DNA of 64,000 nucleotides from Nannocystis exedens (GTDB lineage Bacteria > Myxococcota_A > Polyangia > Polyangiales > Polyangiaceae): assembly GCA_945861885.1 (NCBI GenBank), contig CAMAVR010000006.1, forward strand, positions 1 to 64,000, written 5' to 3'. The position numbers and the translations under genes are program-made. Under the pieces are notes generated by a model. The model did not search any database. It saw only the letters and a list, made by a program, of their open reading frames with translations, and had not been told where the DNA came from. Shown one piece after another: positions 34,890 through 43,449 of the stretch. Position 1 is the stretch's first letter. Every line of letters begins with the position of its first letter.

Positions 34890-36218
34890 TTACCTCCCTG
34901 TTTCGGGGCTCGTTGGTCGATCTTGGTCGCTCTCAAGGCCTGGTATCGCTTCGTAGTCGGGTGGTAGCGCTTGATAGAAGCTCCCTGCCGCTTCGCCCGG
35001 TGTGGTGGCGTATCGGGTGGGCAACGGAGGGAGCGGTCGCTCTGTGACGTGGGTAGTGTGCAGCATCGAACCGGAAGTCTGTGCACTGTCACGCGCCGAC
35101 TTCTGCTCACCATCCCGCCCAAACCAGAGGCGTTCGAGACGACCGCGCGGCTTCCACACGACTGATATTATCGGTGAAACGCTGAGAACTTCGGATTGGG
35201 TTGCCGTGGAAACACACTCGAACCGGACTGAGTAACGCCCATGGGCATGCCGTGGCCTCCATGGGAGTTTGTATCCGTGGCCGGCGAGCGTCCATACTTG
35301 TTGGTCCGCAGGTCGAAAGACCCATCTCGCATCGAGGCGTGCCCCTTTCCATTCGAATGTTCCGTCGTCTCTTTTGATCGCGCCGCGGCAACTGCCCGAA
35401 AGCTCGAATTCTTCGTGATGTGGAAGCGAAACGTTGGGAATTTCAGAAAGGATTGTAGCTTCGAGGCGCACCGCCGGCGCAACGACGACGTGCTGCGCCT
35501 TCGATACCACTTTGCCAGTTCGATCGATGCATTGAAGCTCAACGTGCGACTGTCCGGGAAGAAACTCGTGGAACATGCTGAGTTTGCTACTAACGGCCAA
35601 CGCGTTGGGCGTACCCGGGTGAATCGTCCAAAGTGGTGAATACGGTGACTCGCTATCCTTGTTGACCGGGAAAAGAGTGCAGCTGCCGGTAAAGCGACCG
35701 TGCATTCGTCCGTCGATAATTTCGGTCGTTGGCACGTCGATTTTTGCTTGGGGGGCATTAACTGTGATCGTAACTCTAGGGCCGATTTCCTCGTTTGTGT
35801 AACAGCGCTGTGCAATCGTGTAGCGACCTGGCGGCGGAGTGGTGGCATTGACATAGCCCGTTCCATCCGAGCTCTTAGACGCGATCGAATCGACTTTGTA
35901 GCTCTGCTCGTATCGCGGCGTATCGCCCGCGCTGCTGATCGTAAAGATAGGGAGAGCCGCGAACGGCCGCTTTTCGTCCGCATAGACTCCGGTGCATTTG
36001 CCATGGATATAAATTTTCGGTTCGTTCCAGAACATTTGATTTGGATCCGGCGAATAGAGCAATCCCCATCCAGATGCGACCACCGCGTCAGACGCCGATC
36101 CTGTGTCGTCGTTCTCCAACGCCCCGTGTCCGCCGGCACATGACGAAAGCGACACCGCTAAAGCAGGCAGTACAAAACAGATCGCGAAGCGCCGGGACAT
36201 ATGCAGCATAAAAGTCAT
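34890..36218 (-). CDS. Putative lipoprotein with repeated Ig-like segments, function unknown
   Basis: Starts at ATG 36218 behind GGAGCTC; hydrophobic signal followed by LSSC, a lipobox. After residue 40 the sequence has beta-rich segments, each ending in a YTIAQRCYT-, HVELQCIDR- or YSVRFECVS-like strand with a lone cysteine. These look like three Ig-like modules with internal disulfides. The last 70 residues are Pro/Arg-rich. No family was recognised. It lies in the glycan locus, divergent from nothing and convergent with another lipoprotein. Confidence 0.55.
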   Translation of the reverse strand: MTFMLHMSRRFAICFVLPALAVSLSSCAGGHGALENDDTGSASDAVVASGWGLLYSPDPNQMFWNEPKIYIHGKCTGVYADEKRPFAALPIFTISSAGDTPRYEQSYKVDSIASKSSDGTGYVNATTPPPGRYTIAQRCYTNEEIGPRVTITVNAPQAKIDVPTTEIIDGRMHGRFTGSCTLFPVNKDSESPYSPLWTIHPGTPNALAVSSKLSMFHEFLPGQSHVELQCIDRTGKVVSKAQHVVVAPAVRLEATILSEIPNVSLPHHEEFELSGSCRGAIKRDDGTFEWKGARLDARWVFRPADQQVWTLAGHGYKLPWRPRHAHGRYSVRFECVSTATQSEVLSVSPIISVVWKPRGRLERLWFGRDGEQKSARDSAQTSGSMLHTTHVTERPLPPLPTRYATTPGEAAGSFYQALPPDYEAIPGLESDQDRPTSPETGR

Positions 36219-36322
36219 TTTAAGAGCTCCAACAAAAGTTAAGGGTCTGAAGCTGGAGGAGCGCTCCGCTTCGACTCTCGTGCGTCTTGCACGGACAAAT
36301 TACTGGCGCAAGGCGCTTATTT

Positions 36323-37087
36323 TTATACCGACGAACTATCGACGGACCGGACCACCTGCCAATGGGCGGCGATCTCGCGCGGGTAGCCGCGGGTAAAATG
36401 GGTCGTCCAAGGGTACGCGGGGAGGCCGTTGTCCCGCCTACGCACGTCGCTTGCGGGGCCGCGCACGCGAGCCGGGCTCCCAGCTACGAGCATGTCAGGC
36501 GGGACATCGCGTGTGACGAGACTCTGCGCGGCGACGACGGAGCGCGCCCCGATTCGCACGCCTGGAAGGGCGGTGGAGCGCGCCGACATCACGGCAAAAT
36601 CTTCTATGATCACGCCCAAGTCACCTGGATCGCTTGGCGGGTGAGGGTCGTTTGTCAAACAGACGCCCGGGAGCAACCACACGAATGAGCCTATTTTACA
36701 GTGCTTTGGGACAAAAACAGACGACTGCGTTCGTGTGTAATCGCCAAAGACTAAGTCGCCTTGAAGCTCCGAATTTGTTCCGATTTGAACGCCGCGGCCG
36801 ATCAGGCTTCGCTCGCGCACAATCACGTTGTGTCCGGTGACGAGCGCGTCGCCGATTACTGCACCGCAATAAAATATTGAGTGAGAGCGAATTCTGGCGC
36901 CGTTGCCGATTCGTAACGGTGCGTCGGAAAAAGGGGTAGGGGCGCCGATGACACAGTGGCTATCGATGACGGTGTCATCACCGAGAATGACGTCACAATT
37001 AACAATGGTAAACGCACCAATTGCGACATTTCGCCCCAGCTCGGCGAGCGGTGACACTTTCGCCGTGCTGTCGATATTCACTGCCAT
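36323..37087 (-). CDS. Left-handed beta-helix acyltransferase (FdtC/QdtC-like sugar N-acetyltransferase)
   Basis: Repeated I/V-G-x-x hexapeptides run through nearly the whole 254 residues (VAIGAF, VILGDDT, CVIGAPT, AVIGDALVTGHN and others), forming a left-handed beta-helix. The later part has GVRIGARSVVAAQSLVTRDVPPDMLVAGSPARV, typical of NDP-amino-sugar N-acetyltransferases. It is divergent from an aminotransferase at 37169 and near a 3,4-ketoisomerase, which together form the dTDP-3-acetamido-3,6-dideoxyhexose pathway. N-acetylation of a 3-amino sugar is therefore the preferred role. The specific C3 amino substrate is inferred from neighbours. Confidence 0.75.
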   Translation of the reverse strand: MAVNIDSTAKVSPLAELGRNVAIGAFTIVNCDVILGDDTVIDSHCVIGAPTPFSDAPLRIGNGARIRSHSIFYCGAVIGDALVTGHNVIVRERSLIGRGVQIGTNSELQGDLVFGDYTRTQSSVFVPKHCKIGSFVWLLPGVCLTNDPHPPSDPGDLGVIIEDFAVMSARSTALPGVRIGARSVVAAQSLVTRDVPPDMLVAGSPARVRGPASDVRRRDNGLPAYPWTTHFTRGYPREIAAHWQVVRSVDSSSV

Positions 37088-37168
37088 AGTTCTGTTTTAT
37101 CGAAACTGTCTAAAAGCAGCAATGGCGTCACTCTTGACTCGCAAAGAATGTCGCTCGATTCTTGATAA

Positions 37169-38317
37169 ATGCGCCCAACGGTTCCGTTTCTTGCACTCGT
37201 CGATTCGTACAGCGAGTTAAAAAGAGAAATCGACGATGCCATGCGTCGTGTTCTGGAACACGGTCAGTACATTATGGGGAAGGAGCTGTCGGCATTCGAA
37301 AGCGAATATGCCGCTTATACCGAATCAAAATTTGCAGTCGGCGTAGCGAACGGTCTCGACGCTCTCGTTCTTGCGCTTCGAGCGCTCGATGTTGGCGAAA
37401 ACGACGAAGTGATCGTTCCGGCAAACACGTACATTGCGACGTGGCTCGCCGTCTCTCACGTCGGCGCGAAAGTTGTCCCCGTCGAGCCAGATGCGCATAC
37501 GTGCAATTTGGATCCTAATAAAATAGCCGAAAAAATAACGAAAAGCACGAAAGCGATTTTACCGGTTCACCTGTTTGGTCACCCCGCGGATCTAGATGGG
37601 ATTCTCGAAGTCGCGAAAGCTCACAAGCTCGTTGTGGTGGAAGACGCGGCGCAGTGTCACGGTGCGGCGTACAAGCGGCGGCGTATCGGCTCGCATTCTG
37701 ATGCCGTAGCGTGGAGTTTTTATCCAGGAAAAAATCTCGGTGCGATTGGAGATGGCGGCGCGGTAACAACAAATCGAGCCGACGTTGCGGACCGAGTTTC
37801 GGTGTTAAGAAATTACGGCAGCCGGGTGAAGTATTACAACGAAGTGATCGGTTTCAATTCGCGACTCGATGAACTTCAGGCTGCAATTCTTCGAGTAAAA
37901 TTACGCGTGCTCGATGGGTGGAACGAGCGGCGTCGCGAGATCGCGAGGCGCTACATCGACGCCCTAAGTGCGTCGAAGTCGATTTCGCTTTTGCAGACGT
38001 TACCGGGTACCGACCACGTTTATCATCTTTTCGTTATCGAGCATCCGAGGCGCGAAGAGTTCCAAAAGCAACTGGCCGCAGCCGGCATCGCGACGATGAT
38101 TCACTATCCGGTGCCACCGCACTTGAGCGGTGCATATCAGTCGCTTGGATATCGCGAAGGGAGCTTTCCGATTTCAGAGCGCGGCGCAAACACTCATTTG
38201 AGTCTTCCGATGGGGCCGCATCTGACGGCCGACGATCAAGAGCGAGTCATCGCGGCGTGCCTCAGCGATGTCAGTGCGCGATCAAGAGACGTCGGCTTGC
38301 TCTCGACGGCCCCGTAA
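37169..38317 (+). CDS. DegT/DnrJ/EryC1 sugar aminotransferase (FdtB/QdtB-like)
   Basis: The PLP-binding lysine is Lys188 in WSFYPGKNLGAIGDGG, and VEDAAQCHGA carries the aspartate that binds the pyridine nitrogen. FNSRLDELQAAILRVKL is the family's C-terminal signature and is close to that of the 3-keto sugar transaminases. Length 382 is normal. With the ketoisomerase at 39234 and acetyltransferase at 36323, it should make a 3-amino-3,6-dideoxyhexose on dTDP. Its 3' end overlaps the convergent GtrB-like gene by 36 bp. The donor needs RmlA and RmlB, which are not in the window. Confidence 0.85.
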   Translation: MRPTVPFLALVDSYSELKREIDDAMRRVLEHGQYIMGKELSAFESEYAAYTESKFAVGVANGLDALVLALRALDVGENDEVIVPANTYIATWLAVSHVGAKVVPVEPDAHTCNLDPNKIAEKITKSTKAILPVHLFGHPADLDGILEVAKAHKLVVVEDAAQCHGAAYKRRRIGSHSDAVAWSFYPGKNLGAIGDGGAVTTNRADVADRVSVLRNYGSRVKYYNEVIGFNSRLDELQAAILRVKLRVLDGWNERRREIARRYIDALSASKSISLLQTLPGTDHVYHLFVIEHPRREEFQKQLAAAGIATMIHYPVPPHLSGAYQSLGYREGSFPISERGANTHLSLPMGPHLTADDQERVIAACLSDVSARSRDVGLLSTAP

Positions 38318-39250
38318 TTTGGGTTCGATTGAACGTTCGACCACAAATGCGGGGATGCGTTGTGCGGCGACAAATGTGCGCCAGACATACTCGCCGATTA
38401 CTCCCAGCGACATCAGAACAAGCCCGTTAAAAAATAACGTGACCACCATGAGCGACGCCCAGCCAGGTGGGTCGTTGGGCGATGTTAAGCGATTCCAGAC
38501 GACTTCGATTCCATAGAGAAAGGCGACGAGCAGCCCCAGCAGGCCCATCGCGCTGATGATTCGTAGTGGACGATACGAAAACGAAAGAATCGAATCGTAC
38601 ATCAATTTGTATTTTCGCCAGAACGTCCACTTCGATGACCCGTAGGGGCGCTTGACGCGATGGTAAGAAATCGCTTCGCAAGCAAAGCCGAGAGACAAAA
38701 GCGCCGCGGGGAAATTTGTGTTGTTCTCGGCGTTCGACACAAGCAACTTTGCTACTTGATGGTCCATCGCGACAATGTCGAACCCCCCCTTCGGCATGCG
38801 GGTGGTGACGAGCCATCGAAATAGCAAATAATAAATGGCCGAAAAAAGACGAGATGAGAGCGGATCGGTGCGCGATTCGCGCGCCGCGACTGCGATGCGT
38901 GCCCCCCCGCGCCAAAGATTGACAAGTGCTTCGAGAGCCTCCGGCGGATCTTGCAAATCGGCAGAGATGACGCAAGCGCACCGCCCGCTCGCGAACGATA
39001 GGCCGGCAAGGATTGCCGGAGTTGAACCAAAATTGCGCACCAAATGCACGACGCGAACATTGTCATGTTGCTCGTTCAACAGGTTGAGCACTGTGCGCGA
39101 ATCGTCTTCCGACCCGTCGTCAACAAAGGTCACATCCCACGTGACGCCGAGTTTAGACATCGTCGCCGCGATGCGGTCATAAAGTTGTACAAGACTCTCG
39201 GCGTTAAAATAGACCGGGACGGCGACCGACACTTCAGGCCGGGGTTGCAT
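38282..39250 (-). CDS. Membrane-bound GT2 glycosyltransferase, GtrB/DPM1-like
   Basis: Start at ATG 39250, overlapping the ketoisomerase stop by 17 bp (322 residues). The GT-A part has VAVPVYFNAESL, VDDGSEDDSR, VISADLQDPPEAL with the DxD-type motif, and RPYGSSKWTFWRK just before the membrane region. Two C-terminal hydrophobic segments follow (about 235-260 and 270-300). This is the GtrB/ArnC/DPM1 layout, which loads a sugar onto undecaprenyl phosphate. The product would feed periplasmic GT-C enzymes, of which this locus has candidates. Immediate neighbours suggest that the loaded sugar may be the 3-amino sugar. Confidence 0.88.
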   Translation of the reverse strand: MQPRPEVSVAVPVYFNAESLVQLYDRIAATMSKLGVTWDVTFVDDGSEDDSRTVLNLLNEQHDNVRVVHLVRNFGSTPAILAGLSFASGRCACVISADLQDPPEALEALVNLWRGGARIAVAARESRTDPLSSRLFSAIYYLLFRWLVTTRMPKGGFDIVAMDHQVAKLLVSNAENNTNFPAALLSLGFACEAISYHRVKRPYGSSKWTFWRKYKLMYDSILSFSYRPLRIISAMGLLGLLVAFLYGIEVVWNRLTSPNDPPGWASLMVVTLFFNGLVLMSLGVIGEYVWRTFVAAQRIPAFVVERSIEPKLRGRREQADVS

Positions 39251-39707
39251 CGATGGACGGTCTCCCAGGGGCAATCGCGCGTTTGTAATCGTCGTAATTT
39301 CGTATGTAGTCGGTCTCTTCGTAGGGCATCGATGCGAGCACCGCGCATACCGTCCCTGCCGAAAAATGATCAAGGTCGCTCCAGATCATTCGCGGAAGGT
39401 ACAGCCCCTGATTCGGGCGATCTAGAACAACGCGCTGTTGCTCGTGCCCGTCGTCGAGAAGCATTTCAAAATATCCTGAGAGCGGGATCAGAAACTGCTC
39501 CAATCGTTTGTGCGCGTGGCCGCCTCGTGAACAACCGGCCGGCATCCCGTACAAAAAGAAAACGCGTGAGAAGTTAAACGGGATGTGACGTCCGCCTTCA
39601 ATGAACGCAAGGTGCCCGCGCTGATCGCTTGCACCGGGGAGGTCGATAAGGCGACACGTACTTATGTGAGGACGGCTTGCCGGACGACTTTGCGTGGTTG
39701 TACTCAT
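39234..39707 (-). CDS. NDP-4-keto-6-deoxyhexose 3,4-ketoisomerase (FdtA/QdtA family)
   Basis: A 157-residue cupin of the WxcM/FdtA group. RGGHAHKRLEQFLIPLSG carries the active-site histidines (about 64 and 66) and DRGHLAFIEG-like text (here DQRGHLAFIEG) is at the N-terminus. The enzyme moves the keto group from C4 to C3 of dTDP-4-keto-6-deoxyglucose, readying it for the aminotransferase at 37169. A strong GGGGGAAG site precedes its ATG. QdtA versus FdtA stereochemistry at C4 is not decided by eye. Confidence 0.85.
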   Translation of the reverse strand: MSTTTQSRPASRPHISTCRLIDLPGASDQRGHLAFIEGGRHIPFNFSRVFFLYGMPAGCSRGGHAHKRLEQFLIPLSGYFEMLLDDGHEQQRVVLDRPNQGLYLPRMIWSDLDHFSAGTVCAVLASMPYEETDYIRNYDDYKRAIAPGRPSIDATPA

Positions 39708-39780
39708 CTTCCCCCAAGGTAACTTCGCGAGTTAAGGTGTAAGCATAACCCGACTGTGCCGGAACCGAACGGAGTTAATT

Positions 39781-40647
39781 GTGAATCGCATCGCACTAGG
39801 GACAGCGCAGTTTGGCCTAGACTACGGAATCGCGAATACGCGTGGCCAAATTTCGCTGAGCGAAGCCCAATCGATTCTGGCGCGCGCAAAGTTAGCCGGA
39901 ATCGATACGATCGACACCGCTATTTCTTATGGTGAAAGCCAGCGCACGCTCGGGCAAATCGCGACTCAAGAGTGGCGCATCGTATCAAAAGTGCCGTCGG
40001 TTCCAGAAAGTTGCCGCGATCCTTACGGTTGGACACGTGAATCGGTCAAGGGCGCCATAAAAGCTCTTAACGTAAATAAATTGTTCGGAATGTTGCTTCA
40101 CAATGTTGGGCAGTCGCCCGCCATGCGAGACGAAAGCTGGCGCGCGCTTAGCGATCTAAAAAAAGAGCAGCGCATCGATAAGATCGGCATCTCAATTTAC
40201 GAGCCGACCGAGCTTGAACTCATCCCGCGCACATACTCTTTAGATATTGTTCAAGCGCCGCTAAGCATTCTGGACCGACGTCTCGTCTCAACCGGTTGGA
40301 TGAAGCGACTAACTTCGATGAGCGTCGAAATTCATGTCCGCTCGGTCTTTTTACAGGGGCTTATGTTGCTCCCGCCATCGAAGCGTCCGCCGCAATTTCG
40401 GCGGTGGGCGGGCGTTTTTGCGCGAGTCGATCGTTGGTTGCACGAGGCTCACGTGACGCCGCTAGAAGCATGCCTCGGTTTCGCGCTCTCATTTCCCGAG
40501 ATTGGCAGAGTGGTTGTCGGCGTCGACACAGAGGCGCAGCTTGATCAGATTCTTGCTGCGACGTCGCAAGCCGTTCCGCCGATTCCAGACGATTTACTTA
40601 CGAGCGACATCGATTTGTTAAATCCGAGTCGATGGGGCACGCTATAA
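39781..40647 (+). CDS. Aldo/keto reductase family protein
   Basis: IALGTAQFGLDYG starts the TIM barrel, and GIDTIDTAISYGESQRTLG carries the catalytic Asp/Tyr pair. KIGISIYEP lies later in the barrel, as in the polysaccharide-locus subgroup. GTG start at 39781 follows CGGAG. Length 288 residues. Such genes are frequent in sialic-acid-like or deoxysugar loci and may reduce a keto sugar, though few have been characterised. It begins the long plus-strand run to 48.4 kb. It is divergent from the ketoisomerase. Confidence 0.82.
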   Translation: MNRIALGTAQFGLDYGIANTRGQISLSEAQSILARAKLAGIDTIDTAISYGESQRTLGQIATQEWRIVSKVPSVPESCRDPYGWTRESVKGAIKALNVNKLFGMLLHNVGQSPAMRDESWRALSDLKKEQRIDKIGISIYEPTELELIPRTYSLDIVQAPLSILDRRLVSTGWMKRLTSMSVEIHVRSVFLQGLMLLPPSKRPPQFRRWAGVFARVDRWLHEAHVTPLEACLGFALSFPEIGRVVVGVDTEAQLDQILAATSQAVPPIPDDLLTSDIDLLNPSRWGTL

Positions 40648-40674
40648 CGGCGGGAAATTTAGGAGACATGGCTC

Positions 40675-41685
40675 ATGTTCGAAGGGAAGGCTGTACTAGT
40701 TACAGGGGGAACCGGTTCTTTCGGAAAAGCATTCGTAAAGACAATTCTCGAGCGTTTTCCTGGAGTGGCGCGGCTCGTGATCTATTCGCGCGATGAGCTG
40801 AAGCAGCTCGAGATGAGCCATGAGTTTTCCGAAGCACAGCATCCCCAGCTTCGCTACTTTATCGGCGATGTCCGTGACGGCGACCGGCTTCGTCGCGCGA
40901 TGGAAGGCATTCACATTGTAGTGCACGCGGCAGCGCTGAAGCAGGTTCCAACAGCCGAATACAACCCATTCGAGTGCATCAAGACAAACGTGCTCGGAGC
41001 CCAGAATGTCATCGAAGCCTGTTTGGATAACGGTGTCGAACGAGTGGTGGCGCTCTCAACCGATAAAGCGGCCGCGCCGGTCAATCTCTACGGCGCGACG
41101 AAGCTTTGTTCGGACAAACTGTTTGGCGCCGCGAATAATATCAAAGGGGGGCGAAGCGTTCGTTTTTGCGTCGTCCGATACGGCAACGTCATGGGGAGCC
41201 GCGGGTCTGTTGTTCCATACTTTTTAGAAAAAAAAGCGACGGGCGTTTTGCCAATTACCGACGCGCGGATGACGCGCTTTAGCATCTCGCTTCAGCAAGG
41301 GGTCGACATGGTGCTCTGGGCGCTAGAGCATTGTTGGGGCGGCGAAGTGTTTGTCCCGAAGATCCCGTCGTTTCGGATTCTTGATCTGGCTACGGCGGTC
41401 GATGCTCGCTGCGACCATACAGTTGTGGGGGTGCGGCCCGGCGAGAAAATTCACGAAGAAATGATTACGTCGAGCGACAGCCTTAACACTGTCGATTTGG
41501 GGAACTACTATGCGATTTTGCCCACGTCGGGCAGCTACACCATCGACGAATATTGCGCGAAAACCGGTAGCAAAAGGGCGCATGTGGGTTTCGCATACAA
41601 CAGCGAAAGCAATGCCGACTTTTTAACCGTCGATCAGCTGCGCGCTCTAATCTACGAGCAAGAGCTTGTCGAAGCGACCGAATGA
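40675..41685 (+). CDS. UDP-GlcNAc 4,6-dehydratase (inverting), PseB type
   Basis: LVTGGTGSFGKAFVKTIL, then YSRDELKQLEM and GDVRDGDRL, HAAALKQVPTAEYNPFECIKTNV and STDKAAAPVNLYGATK follow PseB almost step for step. MTRFSISLQQGVDMV and GVRPGEKIHEEMI complete the C-terminus. PseB converts UDP-GlcNAc to UDP-4-keto-6-deoxy-L-AltNAc. None of PseC, PseF, PseG, PseH or PseI is beside it, so it probably feeds the SDR 3 bp downstream rather than pseudaminic acid. AGGAG precedes the ATG at a normal distance. Confidence 0.85.
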   Translation: MFEGKAVLVTGGTGSFGKAFVKTILERFPGVARLVIYSRDELKQLEMSHEFSEAQHPQLRYFIGDVRDGDRLRRAMEGIHIVVHAAALKQVPTAEYNPFECIKTNVLGAQNVIEACLDNGVERVVALSTDKAAAPVNLYGATKLCSDKLFGAANNIKGGRSVRFCVVRYGNVMGSRGSVVPYFLEKKATGVLPITDARMTRFSISLQQGVDMVLWALEHCWGGEVFVPKIPSFRILDLATAVDARCDHTVVGVRPGEKIHEEMITSSDSLNTVDLGNYYAILPTSGSYTIDEYCAKTGSKRAHVGFAYNSESNADFLTVDQLRALIYEQELVEATE

Positions 41686-41688
41686 ATC

Positions 41689-42636
41689 ATGCGTATTTTG
41701 GTCATCGGCGGAGGGTTTATTAGTCGGCACTTGGTAACGCAGCTCGTGTCGTTCGATCACGACGTCACGTTGCTGTGTCGATCAACCGGCTCGGAGTTTA
41801 AAAAAGTATCTTATGCGCAGGGTGACATTCGAGATGTCGAGCGGGTCGAACGCGTCATCCAGACGGTAAATCCTGAGGCGATATTCTGCCTTGCTGCGTT
41901 CAAAGACAGAAAGCAGACAACCCCGGAAGCGATTCGCGAAGCAATTGAAGTGAATGTTCTGGGGACGTCGACAGTGCTGGGGGCGTGTGTTCCGCTAACG
42001 TCCCTTAAATCGATTGTCGTTTTAGGCACGGCCGAAGAGTATGGCGTGGCGAGCGCCGCTCCCTTCGACGAGACGCAGCGCGAGCAGCCATTAACGGCGT
42101 ACACGCTTTCAAAAACGTGTCAGACGCACTTATGTCAAACATACGCAAAGAGTTACAATCTCCCAATTGTTGTTCTAAGACCGACGATCGTTTATGGGCC
42201 AGGTCAAGGGCTCGAGATGTTTTTGCCGGCTCTTATCGTTTCGCTGTTAAAAGGGGTCGCTTTCAAGATGACGGCCGGGGAGCAAAAGCGGGATTACTTG
42301 CACATAAAAGACCTCATCAGAGCGATGACGCTCGCGGTGAGCGCGCGCTGCGTTCCGGGTGAAATTATTAACGTCGGTTACGGAGAGTCAATGCGGCTTG
42401 CGCAAATCGCCGACCGCGTCGCGCAGTTGATCGGGCGACCGGATCTTCTAAAGCTAGGCGCCTTGCCGTATCGTCACGGAGAAGTATTCGAATACGTCAC
42501 CTGCATAAAAAAGGCAGCGAGAGTGCTAAATTGGGCGCCAGCCGTAGATCTCAACGCAGGTCTGCAATCGACCGTTTCGTATTACCAAAATACGGTCGCC
42601 GATGGCGCCGCAGAGTTTGCCGTAAATTCGTTGTAA
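41689..42636 (+). CDS. NAD-dependent sugar epimerase/reductase (extended SDR)
   Basis: VIGGGFISRHLV is a slightly altered nucleotide loop; ALNVLGTSTV-type text (here EVNVLGTSTV), LGTAEEYG and catalytic YTLSK follow, then RPTIVYGPGQG. Length 315. It starts 3 bp after the PseB-like gene and so most likely acts on that enzyme's 4-keto product, as a reductase or epimerase. It is the last gene before an intrinsic terminator, which marks the end of this sub-operon. Confidence 0.75.
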   Translation: MRILVIGGGFISRHLVTQLVSFDHDVTLLCRSTGSEFKKVSYAQGDIRDVERVERVIQTVNPEAIFCLAAFKDRKQTTPEAIREAIEVNVLGTSTVLGACVPLTSLKSIVVLGTAEEYGVASAAPFDETQREQPLTAYTLSKTCQTHLCQTYAKSYNLPIVVLRPTIVYGPGQGLEMFLPALIVSLLKGVAFKMTAGEQKRDYLHIKDLIRAMTLAVSARCVPGEIINVGYGESMRLAQIADRVAQLIGRPDLLKLGALPYRHGEVFEYVTCIKKAARVLNWAPAVDLNAGLQSTVSYYQNTVADGAAEFAVNSL

Positions 42637-42657
42637 GCGACGAACCGTCGCTTTTTT
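42635..42657 (+). terminator. Intrinsic (Rho-independent) terminator
   Basis: AAGCGACG at 42635-42642 and CGTCGCTT at 42646-42653 form an 8-bp perfect stem with a 3-base loop AAC, and the T-run extends to 42657. The first bases overlap the TAA stop of the SDR. It separates the PseB/SDR unit from the rfbF gene, whose GTG begins 15 bp later with AGAAGGGGG between. Confidence 0.8.
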
Positions 42658-42672
42658 CAGAAGGGGGACGAA

Positions 42673-43449
42673 GTGAAAGTAGTCATTCTTGCGGGCGGAT
42701 ACGGAACGCGCATTCGTGACGTGGCGGACAATCTCCCGAAACCGATGATCCCGATTGGGCCCTATCCAATTCTCTGGCACATCATGAAGTCGTACGCTCA
42801 CTTCGGATACAAAGATTTCGTCATTTGCCTCGGTTACATGGGCCATGTCATTCGTGATTTTTTTCTAAATTACGAAGCCCATACGCGCGACTGCACGATC
42901 AGCTTTGGAGCCAAGTCGCGGCTCACGTTTCATAGTCCGCTCGGCGAATCCGACTGGACGATCACATTGGCGGAGACGGGGTCCGCTGCGATGACCGGGG
43001 CGCGCGTTTCGAAAATTCGTCGGTACGTAGAAGGTGAAGAGTTTATGGTGACGTACGGTGACGGCGTAAGTGACGTCAATATCGATAAACTCGTTGAATT
43101 TCACAGGTCTCACGGAAAAACGCTTACCGTAACAGGGGTTCGTCCGCCGGGGCGTTTTGGTGAAATGACGAGCACGGCCACGGGGCAAGTGCTCGAGTTT
43201 AACGAAAAGCCCCAAGCGACCGGTGGTCGTGTTTCAGGCGGTTTTTTTGTCGCCGGGCCGAAGCTGTTTAATCATCTCGAAGACCGTGACGACCTTGTCT
43301 TTGAAGAAGGGCCGATTCGCAGACTGACGGCCGATGGCGAGCTAATGATGTTTGAGCACGACGGCTTCTGGCAACCGATGGATACAAGCCGAGAGTACCG
43401 CCTACTAAACTCGCTCTATGAATCGGGGAATGCGCCGTGGGTTCGTTAA
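42673..43449 (+). CDS. rfbF: Glucose-1-phosphate cytidylyltransferase
   Basis: The opening VVILAGGYGTRIRD and LPKPMIPIG are the pyrophosphorylase loop. YKDFVICLGYMGHVI, DGVSDVNID, and GGFFVAGPKLF follow the RfbF pattern, including the KPMIPIGPYPILWHIM stretch usual for RfbF. Length 258 is normal. It joins CTP and glucose-1-phosphate to CDP-glucose, the first step of CDP-dideoxyhexose and branched-sugar paths. GTG start with AGAAGGGGG. It overlaps rfbG by 13 bp. Confidence 0.9.
   Translation: MKVVILAGGYGTRIRDVADNLPKPMIPIGPYPILWHIMKSYAHFGYKDFVICLGYMGHVIRDFFLNYEAHTRDCTISFGAKSRLTFHSPLGESDWTITLAETGSAAMTGARVSKIRRYVEGEEFMVTYGDGVSDVNIDKLVEFHRSHGKTLTVTGVRPPGRFGEMTSTATGQVLEFNEKPQATGGRVSGGFFVAGPKLFNHLEDRDDLVFEEGPIRRLTADGELMMFEHDGFWQPMDTSREYRLLNSLYESGNAPWVR

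Noticed and set aside
40675..41685. Assigning a complete pseudaminic acid pathway
   Set aside because: Only the PseB-type dehydratase is present; PseC, PseF, PseG, PseH and PseI homologues were not seen.
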